Below are positions 56,789 to 64,000 of a stretch of DNA of 64,000 bases, piece by piece. The stretch covers positions 20,669-84,668 of the forward strand of contig DASSEW010000059.1 of assembly GCA_035695065.1 (NCBI GenBank), read 5' to 3'. The notes below the pieces were generated by a model. That model was not told the origin of the DNA. It searched no databases and worked only from the letters and a program-made list of their open reading frames with translations. The DNA comes from 66-474 sp035695065 (lineage in GTDB: Bacteria; Pseudomonadota; Gammaproteobacteria; Xanthomonadales; Rhodanobacteraceae). A program made the translations under genes and the position numbers. Each line of letters starts with the position of its first letter. Position 1 is the stretch's first letter.

Positions 56789-57778
56789 ATGCTGACACGT
56801 ACGCTCGGCCCGCGCGGGCCGCAGGTTTCCGCCATCGGGCTCGGTTGCATGGGCATGAGCGAGTTCTACGGCGCGCACGACGACGCCGAGTCGCTCAAGG
56901 TGCTGCACCACGCGCTGGACGAGGGTTTGAACTTTCTCGACACCGCCGACATGTACGGCAGCGGCGCCAACGAGCAGCTGGTCGGCAAGGCCATCCGCGG
57001 CCGTCGCGATGAAGTGTTCCTTGCCACCAAGTTCGGGATCGTGCGCGATCCGCAGGACGCGTCGAATCGTCGCATCAGTGGCCGCCCCGAATACGTGCGT
57101 GCGGCATGCGATGCCAGCCTGAAGCGATTGGGCCTGGATCACATCGATCTCTATTACCAGCACCGCGTGGATCGCGACGTGCCGATCGAGGAAACCGTGG
57201 GCGCGATGGCGGACCTCGTGCGTGCGGGCAAGGTGCGTTTCCTCGGATTGTCCGAGCCTTCCGCGCAGACGATCGAGCGCGCGCACAAGGTGCACGGGAT
57301 CACCGCGGTGCAGAGCGAATACTCGCTGTGGACGCGCGATCCCGAGGACGGCATTTTGCAGACGTGCGAAAAGCTCGGCATCGGTTTCGTGCCGTATTCG
57401 CCGCTCGGCCGCGGCTTCCTCACCGGCGCGATCAGGAGCCCGGACGATTTCGGCCCGGACGATTTCCGCCGCCACAACCCGCGCTTCCAGGGCGAGAACT
57501 TCGCGAAGAACCTCGCGCTGGTGGACAAGGTGCGCGAATTGGCGAGCGCGAAGGGCTGCACGCCCGGGCAACTGGCGCTGGCGTGGGTATTGCGCCAAGG
57601 CGAGCACGTCGTGCCGATCCCCGGCACCAAGCGCATCAAGTACCTGGACGAGAATCTCGGCGCGCTGGATGTTTCGCTATCGGCCGGTGATCTCGCCGCG
57701 ATCGACGAGATCTTCCCGCGCGACGCGGCCGCGGGCGCGCGTTATCCGGAAGCGGCGATGCGCACCCTGCGCGGCTGA
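56789..57778 (+). CDS. Aldo/keto reductase
   Basis: A 329-residue NAD(P)H-dependent aldo/keto reductase of the YghZ/YajO-type branch. Motifs: AIGLGCMGMSEFYG, FLDTADMYGSGANEQLVGKAI (catalytic Tyr about 56), FLATKFGI (catalytic Lys), HIDLYYQHRVD (catalytic His), VRFLGLSEPSAQTIERAH, and VPYSPLGRGFLTG and VVPIPGTKRIKYLDENLGAL for the cofactor site. The substrate is unknown; such enzymes often reduce small aldehydes and ketones. The ATG at 56789 gives the canonical N terminus; a start 22 codons upstream adds foreign sequence. Its stop lies in a strong hairpin (57774-57801). Confidence 0.93.
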   Translation: MLTRTLGPRGPQVSAIGLGCMGMSEFYGAHDDAESLKVLHHALDEGLNFLDTADMYGSGANEQLVGKAIRGRRDEVFLATKFGIVRDPQDASNRRISGRPEYVRAACDASLKRLGLDHIDLYYQHRVDRDVPIEETVGAMADLVRAGKVRFLGLSEPSAQTIERAHKVHGITAVQSEYSLWTRDPEDGILQTCEKLGIGFVPYSPLGRGFLTGAIRSPDDFGPDDFRRHNPRFQGENFAKNLALVDKVRELASAKGCTPGQLALAWVLRQGEHVVPIPGTKRIKYLDENLGALDVSLSAGDLAAIDEIFPRDAAAGARYPEAAMRTLRG

Positions 57779-57801
57779 GCGAATCTGAACGTTCGCTCAG
57801 C
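57774..57801 (+). terminator. Hairpin at the end of the aldo/keto reductase gene
   Basis: GCTGAGCGAA (57774-57783) pairs perfectly with TTCGCTCAGC (57792-57801) around an 8-base loop and includes the stop codon. There is no T-run, so it may stabilise the mRNA end instead of terminating. Confidence 0.5.
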
Positions 57802-57874
57802 GGCGTGGGTGCGCGCGTCAACGCGGCAAACGCCGCGCACGTTTTCTCCGCACGCAATCACGGCGGAGAACGAC

Positions 57875-58051
57875 ATGCGGCACCTGCGAATCCTGTTGTT
57901 GGGCGCGCTGGCCCTTGGCGGCGCACTGAGCCTGGGCGGCTGCGTGGTCGTGCCGCGTCGTCCGCCGCCGCCTCCACCGCCGGGTTGCTGGTGGGTGCCG
58001 GGGCACTACAACGCGAACGGGTACTGGGTGCCGGGGCATTGCAGGCGGTGA
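57875..58051 (+). CDS. Small lipoprotein with GHYNANGYWVPGH motif
   Basis: A 58-residue protein starting MRHLRILLLGALALGGALSLGGC, with an LGGC lipobox, then a Pro-rich stretch (PRRPPPPPPPG) and CWWVPGHYNANGYWVPGH, a pattern of the short YXWVPGH-type envelope proteins. It probably sits in the outer membrane. GGAG precedes the ATG. An ATG 22 codons upstream is in the intergenic region after the reductase. Function unknown. Confidence 0.72.
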   Translation: MRHLRILLLGALALGGALSLGGCVVVPRRPPPPPPPGCWWVPGHYNANGYWVPGHCRR

Positions 58052-58057
58052 GTTCCG

Positions 58058-58714
58058 TCAGCGCTTCCGCAGCCGGTACACCGCGGTGTGCAACGCGCTG
58101 ACGCCTTGCTCGGAGAACGATGGCTGCGAGTCGAGGATGTCGCGGCGTTCCAGCAGATCGATGTCCCAGTGTTCGCCGAACAGGCGATGCACTTCGCGTT
58201 CTTCGACCGAGAACGGCGGGCCTTCCATCTGGTGTTGGGGATATTCCAGCGTGATCAGCAGTCCGCGGCAGCCGGAGGGCAGGGCACCGTATACCGTGCG
58301 CGCATAACGCTCGCGCATCGGCGGCGGCAGCGCGATCAGCGCCGCGCGATCGTAGATCGCACCGCATTCGGCGAATTGTGATTCGTCCACTTCGAAAATG
58401 TCGGCACGGATGATCTCGATTTCGCCGGTGCGGTAATGCGTGCCGTAAGCCGCTTCGCGCACGTGCGGCTGCAATTCGTGGGCGGCAAAGAACTGCTCGA
58501 CGGCCAGCGGAGCCAACTCCACGCCGCGCACGTGCAGGTCTTGCGACGCGAGCCACGGCATGTCCAGCGACTTGCCGCACAACGGCACCAGCACGCGCGT
58601 GCCGCGCGGAACTTCCAGCGCCGGCCAATGCTGTTCCAGCAGCGGCATCACCGCGTCACGATGCCAGCCGGTGCGGCCCTCCTGCCAGCGTTGCAGCCAG
58701 AAATCGGCGTCCAT
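58058..58714 (-). CDS. tpm: Thiopurine S-methyltransferase
   Basis: A 218-residue TPMT (EC 2.1.1.67) of normal length. It starts MDADFWLQRWQEGRTGWHRD, which is the family's signature start, followed by TRVLVPLCGKSLDMPWLASQ (SAM motif, about residues 36-56), GVELAPLAVEQFF, IYDRAALIALPPPMRERYA, and LLITLEYPQHQMEGPPFSV. These enzymes also methylate selenium and tellurium compounds in bacteria, so a detoxification role is plausible. The longer frame upstream was rejected because it lacks family sequence. It is convergent with the small lipoprotein gene 7 bases away. Confidence 0.95.
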   Translation of the reverse strand: MDADFWLQRWQEGRTGWHRDAVMPLLEQHWPALEVPRGTRVLVPLCGKSLDMPWLASQDLHVRGVELAPLAVEQFFAAHELQPHVREAAYGTHYRTGEIEIIRADIFEVDESQFAECGAIYDRAALIALPPPMRERYARTVYGALPSGCRGLLITLEYPQHQMEGPPFSVEEREVHRLFGEHWDIDLLERRDILDSQPSFSEQGVSALHTAVYRLRKR

Positions 58715-58791
58715 GGTTTCTCCCAGCAGCCCGAGGTCATCAGCGTACCGCAGCGGTGATATTGTTGGACAAGGCGAGGGGGGATGCCTGC

Positions 58792-60432
58792 ATGAAGTCA
58801 TTGTTGCTGTGGCTGCTGATCGTCGTGGCCGTGGTGCTGATTGCGGGTGCGCGACTGTGGTTGGGCTACGCGATGAGAACCCGAGTCGCGGCGGTCATCA
58901 AGGAAGCGGCGGTGCAATCCGAGCGCAAGGCTGCGAAGACCACCGGGCCGCTGCCAAAGGGCCCGCTGTTTTCTCGCGGGGAAACCTATGCTTTTCTGGA
59001 CGCGGCAAAACGCGCGGAGGCGCTCGTCGATCCGCTTCAGCGCTGCCTCGCTTATCCCGATCCCCCGCACAGTCACTGGGCGCATGACGCGGTGGTTGCA
59101 TATTGCAACTACCGCAACCAGCCGATCATCAGTTTCGCCGAAGTAAAGCAGCTGGTGCAGAGCGGACATGCCGCGGAGCTGGATCGCCGCTTCGCGCAGG
59201 CGCTGGATACGCAACTGACGCAACCGGATGCAAAGGGCCGGCTGGATCGCATCTTCTACGCCGACTTCCATGATGGCTCTTTCGATATCCGCCCTACGCT
59301 GGACGCATGGAAGCGGCAGTCTCCGGACAGCGCATTCGCGTACGCGGCAAGCGGTTACGCCTACGTACAGATGGCATTCGCCGCGCGCGGCGGCAAGTTC
59401 ATGTCTAAAACGCCGCTCAGCAACGTCGAATCCATGGACCGATTGGCAATCGAGGCGGATGCCGACCTGAAGCGCGCGATCGCGCTGAATCCTCGGATCA
59501 CGCCTGCCTATTCGGAAATGATTGCGCTGGGTGGCCTGACCTTCGGCCGCGACTACGCGCTTTCCGCCGCGAAGCGCGGGCTCGATGCGGTACCTGGTGA
59601 CTGGGACATCTACGACCAGTTGATGTGGCTCGATGAGCCCAAATGGGGCGGCTCCCTCATTGCCATGAAAGAGTTGGCCCGCGAGGCGCAGACGCATGCA
59701 TCACGCAATCCGCTGCTGAAATTATTGCTGCCGGAAGAGGCACTCTACCGCGCGGACAATTGCTCGTGCTCCGGGGACGTCGAGTTCGCCGCTTATTCGG
59801 GTGCACTCGATCAGGTCGCCAGCAGTGGTTTCCTGCTGGATGCCGGGGCCACCGGCAAGGATGACGGCAACCCTCAAATGATGGCCATCTATCTTTCCGA
59901 GGCGCTGCGGTTCAACCCCGGGCTGGACGACGCCCGCATCAATCGGGTTTACGCGCTGGTCGAATTCGACAACGCGCCGTGGGCCATCGCGGAAGCAGAC
60001 CATCTGCTCAAGGCCTCGCCTGGTAACGAATTCGCCATGAAGGCGCGCGCCTGGGCGTACCTTTCGATCAACGACCTGCCGCACGCACAGCGGGATTTCC
60101 TTGCGGCGACCGAACTCGATCCCAGCGACATGTGGGCGCTCGCCAGATTGGGTGGGGTATATCTGGACAATGGTCGGCAGTGGGACAAGGCCTGGGACGT
60201 GGCGAATCGGTTGATCGATAGGGATCCTCAACACGTTGACGGCTGGCTGCTGCGCGCCGGAATCCAGGAATACGAGCCGCGTTCCGGATTGAAGGAGACC
60301 ACCGATTACATTGCCTCTCATTTTCGTGGAAACCTGCGTTTGAATGTCGTGATCGCGCGCTTGCAAACCGCCGTGGCGCAGCGGGAGCGCGCGAAATCGG
60401 GCCCGGGCAAGGCGAGCGCGAGCCCCAACTGA
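58792..60432 (+). CDS. DUF4034/TPR-like protein with N-terminal anchor
   Basis: A 546-residue protein. A single N-terminal hydrophobic segment (MKSLLLWLLIVVAVVLIAGARL, in part) should anchor it to the inner membrane with most of the protein periplasmic, or serve as a signal. A region of about residues 90-330 fits the DUF4034 type (LDRRFAQALDTQL, FDIRPTLDAWKRQSPDSAFAY, ADADLKRAIALNPRITPAYSEM). Residues about 365-520 look like TPR-like helical repeats (MMAIYLSEALRFNPGLDDAR, ADHLLKASPGNEFAMKARAW, AATELDPSDMWALARLGGVY). No enzymatic motif. A scaffold role is guess only. The start at 58792 follows a GAGGGGGG stretch. Confidence 0.72.
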   Translation: MKSLLLWLLIVVAVVLIAGARLWLGYAMRTRVAAVIKEAAVQSERKAAKTTGPLPKGPLFSRGETYAFLDAAKRAEALVDPLQRCLAYPDPPHSHWAHDAVVAYCNYRNQPIISFAEVKQLVQSGHAAELDRRFAQALDTQLTQPDAKGRLDRIFYADFHDGSFDIRPTLDAWKRQSPDSAFAYAASGYAYVQMAFAARGGKFMSKTPLSNVESMDRLAIEADADLKRAIALNPRITPAYSEMIALGGLTFGRDYALSAAKRGLDAVPGDWDIYDQLMWLDEPKWGGSLIAMKELAREAQTHASRNPLLKLLLPEEALYRADNCSCSGDVEFAAYSGALDQVASSGFLLDAGATGKDDGNPQMMAIYLSEALRFNPGLDDARINRVYALVEFDNAPWAIAEADHLLKASPGNEFAMKARAWAYLSINDLPHAQRDFLAATELDPSDMWALARLGGVYLDNGRQWDKAWDVANRLIDRDPQHVDGWLLRAGIQEYEPRSGLKETTDYIASHFRGNLRLNVVIARLQTAVAQRERAKSGPGKASASPN

Positions 60433-60458
60433 CCTCGCGTGCATGCGTGGCCTATACT
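60429..60458 (+). promoter_or_regulatory. Possible hutU promoter
   Basis: CTGACC (60429-60434) and TATACT (60453-60458) with an 18-base spacer, 30 bases before the hutU start. The -35 overlaps the stop region of the preceding gene. Confidence 0.45.
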
Positions 60459-60487
60459 TCCGGTCTGCCTTTGCCGGAGCTATCGCC

Positions 60488-62158
<1,671 letters not shown>

Positions 62159-62173
62159 TGAATCGATCGGTGC

Positions 62174-62204
62174 TATATTTGGCCCCGAATACGGAGCCAA
62201 ATAT
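62174..62204 (+). promoter_or_regulatory. Inverted-repeat operator overlapping the antitoxin start
   Basis: ATATTTGGC (62175-62183) and GCCAAATAT (62196-62204) form a perfect 9-base inverted repeat with a 12-base centre; TATATT (62174-62179) is a likely -10. The right arm reaches the A and T of the ATG at 62203. This is a typical autoregulatory site of a RelB/Phd-type antitoxin. Confidence 0.75.
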
Positions 62205-62448
62205 GGAAGCGATCCTTTCTGACAACAGCGTCAGCATCACCGAGCTCAAGCGCAATCCCAGCGCGGTGATCGAAGCGGCCGATGACGAGGCCGTGGCGGT
62301 GCTCGTCCACAACAAGCCCAGCGCCTATCTGGTGCCGGCCGAAACCTGGCGCCGAATGCTGAACCGGCTGGAAGACCTTGAGCTGGCTGAGTTGGTGCGC
62401 GCACGCGCCAAGGAGCGGCGGATCAAGGTCAAGCTCGATGAGCTATAG
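62203..62448 (+). CDS. Antitoxin, Phd/YefM (StbD/RelB) type
   Basis: An 81-residue antitoxin. MEAILSDNSVSITELKRNPSAVIEAADDEAVAV (in part) is the N-terminal dimer and DNA-binding part of the Phd/YefM fold, including the ITELKRNPSAVI helix; the C-terminal half (RRMLNRLEDLELAELVRARAKERRIKVKL, in part) would wrap the toxin. The start was chosen at 62203, inside the inverted-repeat operator. It overlaps the toxin gene by 11 bases, a standard arrangement that couples translation. It should repress its own operon together with the toxin. Confidence 0.88.
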   Translation: MEAILSDNSVSITELKRNPSAVIEAADDEAVAVLVHNKPSAYLVPAETWRRMLNRLEDLELAELVRARAKERRIKVKLDEL

Positions 62449-62725
62449 TCTCGAGTTCGTCGAATCCGCGCTCAAGGAGTGGCGCAAGCTCGCGCCGCCT
62501 ATTCGCGATCAATTCAAGAAGAAGCTGGCCGAACGGCTCGAGCATCCGCGCGTGCCAGCGGCCCGGCTGCACAATCTGCCCGATTGCTACAAGATCAAGC
62601 TGCGCACCGCCGGATACCGACTGGTCTATCAAGTCAACGATAAGGTTGTGGTCGTCACGGTGATTGCCGTCGGCAAGCGCGACAAGCTGAAGGTTTATCG
62701 CGCGGCAAGCGAGCGGATTGAATGA
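62438..62725 (+). CDS. RelE/ParE-superfamily toxin
   Basis: A 95-residue toxin: MSYSLEFVESALKEWRKLAPPIRDQFKKKLAERL, then VPAARLHNLPDCYKIKLRTAGYRLVYQVND and VVVVTVIAVGKRDKLKVYR (each quoted in part). The pattern KIKLR-x-GYRLVY and VIAVGKR is the RelE fold core; the Arg in RTAGYRL and the basic patch are expected for mRNA cleavage on the ribosome. The antitoxin gene overlaps it by 11 bases. An IS3 element begins 23 bases after the stop. Confidence 0.9.
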   Translation: MSYSLEFVESALKEWRKLAPPIRDQFKKKLAERLEHPRVPAARLHNLPDCYKIKLRTAGYRLVYQVNDKVVVVTVIAVGKRDKLKVYRAASERIE

Positions 62726-62778
62726 GTGTGTGTAGCAGTAGTCCAGAGTGAGCTGCTGCCGGTCTCGTAGACACCACC

Positions 62779-63645
62779 TTAAGTTACTTGCATCTGCTGC
62801 TCGAACTGGATTGGACTGATGTAACCGATCGTCGAGTGCTGCCGTTTCGGATTGTAGAAGCACTCGATGTAATCGAAGACGTCCGCCTTGGCTTCGTTGC
62901 GCGTGCGGTACGTTTTGCGGGCGGTGCGCTCGGTTTTCAGCGTGGAGAAGAAGCTCTCCATCGCCGAGTTGTCCCAGACGTTGCCAGCACGGCTCATGCT
63001 GCAGGTGATGCCGAGTTCGCCGAGCAACCGCTGGAACTGCTCGCTGCTGTATTGGCTGCCGCGATCGGAGTGGTGCAGCAGTGCCTGCGGACGGCCACGC
63101 CGCCACAGTGCCATCATCAACGCATCGGTAACCAGTTGCGCGGTCATGCTGGCCTGCATCGACCAACCGACCACGCGGCGTGAGTACAGATCCAGCACCA
63201 CCGCCACGTACAGCCAACCCTCCGCCGTCCACAGGTACGTGAAGTCGGCGACCCACTTCTGGTTCGGCCCCGATGCGACGAACTGGCGGTCCAGCAAGTT
63301 ACCAGCCGGAGCGACGCCGGGACGCGTCCCGCGATCGACCGGCAAGCCACGCCGCCTGGGCCGTGCACGCAGCGCCTGCGCTTGCATCAAGCGCTCGATG
63401 CGGTGCAGTCCACAACGTTGACCGCTCGCCAGCACATCCCGCCAGACCCGGCGTGCACCGTAGGTGCGGTCACTGTCCAGGAAGCTGCGCCGGGCAAGCT
63501 CCGTCAAATGTTCGTCTTGCAGACTGCGCCGGCTCCGCGGCCGAACCAGCCACGCATAGAACCCGCTGCGAGACACACCGAGCACCTCGCACAGCATCGC
63601 CACTGGCCAGGCCACTCGGTGCTTCGCCACGAACCCGAACTTCAC
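62779..63645 (-). CDS. IS3-family transposase OrfB (DDE integrase domain)
   Basis: A 288-residue OrfB. An N-terminal HTH_21-like part (VAMLCEVLGVSRSGFYAWLVRPRSRR, in part; YGARRVWRDVLASG) is followed by the rve integrase core with the DDE triad: WVADFTYLW, HHSDRGSQYSS and SAMESFFSTLKTE. Then DYIECFYNPKRQHSTIGYISP, as in the IS3 family. The start is GTG at 63645 within the last codons of orfA (GTGA overlap); it may also be expressed as OrfAB by a -1 frameshift. Intact frame, so probably active. Confidence 0.94.
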   Translation of the reverse strand: MKFGFVAKHRVAWPVAMLCEVLGVSRSGFYAWLVRPRSRRSLQDEHLTELARRSFLDSDRTYGARRVWRDVLASGQRCGLHRIERLMQAQALRARPRRRGLPVDRGTRPGVAPAGNLLDRQFVASGPNQKWVADFTYLWTAEGWLYVAVVLDLYSRRVVGWSMQASMTAQLVTDALMMALWRRGRPQALLHHSDRGSQYSSEQFQRLLGELGITCSMSRAGNVWDNSAMESFFSTLKTERTARKTYRTRNEAKADVFDYIECFYNPKRQHSTIGYISPIQFEQQMQVT

Positions 63646-63935
63646 GTCGATTCCTTGGCGAAATAGGCCGCGGCTTTTTTTAGGATGTCCCGCTCCATCC
63701 GCAAGCGCGCCACTTCCTTCTTCAGGCGCGCAATCTCAGCCTGCTCGGGCTTCATCTGTCCGTGACCCGGAAAGGCCTGCACCGGATCCAACGTCGCATC
63801 CCGCACCCACTTGCGCAGCATGTTGGCGTGGATCCCCAAATCCCGCGATGCCTGCGCCACGCTCACCCCGCGGGCCCTGACCAGGTTCACCGCCTCAAAC
63901 TTGAACTCCCGACTGAACGTCCGCCTCGTTCCCAT
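63642..63935 (-). CDS. IS3-family transposase OrfA (HTH)
   Basis: A 97-residue OrfA: MGTRRTFSREFKFEAVNLVRARGVSVAQASRDLGIHANMLRKWVRD is the HTH_Tnp_1 DNA-binding domain (quoted in part here as RTFSREFKFEAVNLV and LGIHANMLRKWV), followed by a leucine-zipper helix (IARLKKEVARLRMERDILKKAAAYFAKEST, in part). The run AAAAAAAG on the minus strand (63681-63674) within ILKKAA is a standard -1 slippery site; the -1 frame stays open into orfB. Confidence 0.93.
   Translation of the reverse strand: MGTRRTFSREFKFEAVNLVRARGVSVAQASRDLGIHANMLRKWVRDATLDPVQAFPGHGQMKPEQAEIARLKKEVARLRMERDILKKAAAYFAKEST
63674..63681 (-). promoter_or_regulatory. Programmed -1 frameshift site of the IS
   Basis: Seven A residues then G on the minus strand, in the phase of the orfA lysine codons (AAA AAA G). 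Reading one base back from here gives an open frame that joins orfB with no stop before the GTG at 63645. Confidence 0.75.
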
Positions 63936-64000
63936 TGGCCACCTCCGGCTTCATCATCACACCTAAACTCGGTGTCTGTGAAGCCGGCAGCAGCTCAGAG

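Larger units (their letters stand above)
62749..63997 (-). mobile_element. Complete IS3-family insertion sequence
   Basis: An element of 1249 bp with imperfect terminal inverted repeats of about 27 bases at 62749-62775 and 63971-63997 (TGAGCTGCTGCCGG at both tips, 14 identical bases, about 23 of 27 overall). The tips are TG and CA. GAG before 62749 and GAG at 63998-64000 are a probable 3-bp target duplication, though a fourth base lies beyond the window. It carries orfA and orfB on the minus strand, and lies 23 bases downstream of the toxin gene. Confidence 0.92.

Overview
The window is high-GC, gene-dense chromosomal DNA. The gene repertoire (RlmKL fusion, Bpt, chitin-sugar uptake genes with a LacI-type regulator, HutF-type histidine degradation, TonB receptors, several gene families I associate with Xanthomonas relatives) suggests a gammaproteobacterium of the order Xanthomonadales, probably Rhodanobacteraceae. 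That taxonomic call is inference from gene content and repeat style, not from a marker alignment. I saw no rRNA, tRNA or CRISPR array.

Layout. 1-10.4 kb: housekeeping and small genes, mostly minus strand (unknown edge gene, RHH protein, SPFH protein, Bpt, TesB, AmpD-like amidase), then rlmKL, a Tyr/Gly-rich secreted protein, a methyltransferase, GNAT and DUF202 genes. 10.4-17.3 kb: mfd, a CDF transporter, an Slp lipoprotein, a DUF1453-like membrane protein and rlmJ. 17.4-23.5 kb: a tightly overlapping copper operon (MerR regulator, P-type ATPase, TAT-exported multicopper oxidase, CopB, cytochrome c). 23.7-30.7 kb: a 2170-residue soluble sensor kinase with about six PAS and six GAF domains, followed by a receiver-only response regulator ending at an 11-G tract. 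30.7-36.5 kb: a DUF559 nuclease bracketed by palindromic repeats, an unknown protein, an Atm1-type ABC exporter and gltX. 36.5-39.0 kb: zinc region (small membrane protein, Zur, MerC-like protein, CDF transporter). 39.0-50.7 kb: N-acetylglucosamine utilisation (nagA, SIS-domain deaminase, LacI repressor, transporter in one direction; kinase, TonB receptor and GH20 hexosaminidase in the other) with palindromic operators in the divergent gap. 50.7-53.1 kb: ribosomal protein bTHX, a spore-coat-U pilin-like protein, hutI. 53.2-62.2 kb: ClC channel, hutF, aldo/keto reductase, tpm, a TPR-like protein and hutU. 62.2-64.0 kb: a RelB/RelE module and a complete IS3-family element with a likely 3-bp target duplication ending at the window edge.

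How the parts work together. The copper operon should sense Cu(I), pump it to the periplasm and oxidise or sequester it there. The nag block should cut chitin oligosaccharides (hexosaminidase), import GlcNAc (TonB receptor, NagP), phosphorylate it (kinase), deacetylate it (NagA) and deaminate it (SIS protein), with the repressor acting at TGACAACGTTGTCA sites. HutU, HutI and HutF give three of the steps from histidine to formylglutamate; HutH and HutG are not in the window.

The most unusual signal is in the repeats. At least four palindromic families are scattered through the window. Members sit in frame inside mfd, the multicopper oxidase and hutF, extend the hexosaminidase C terminus, and supply stop codons to neighbouring genes. 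One family brackets the DUF559 nuclease in inverted orientation and also occurs as a gene-less inverted pair about 3.5 kb away, which suggests a nuclease-plus-palindrome mobile unit and its non-autonomous derivative.
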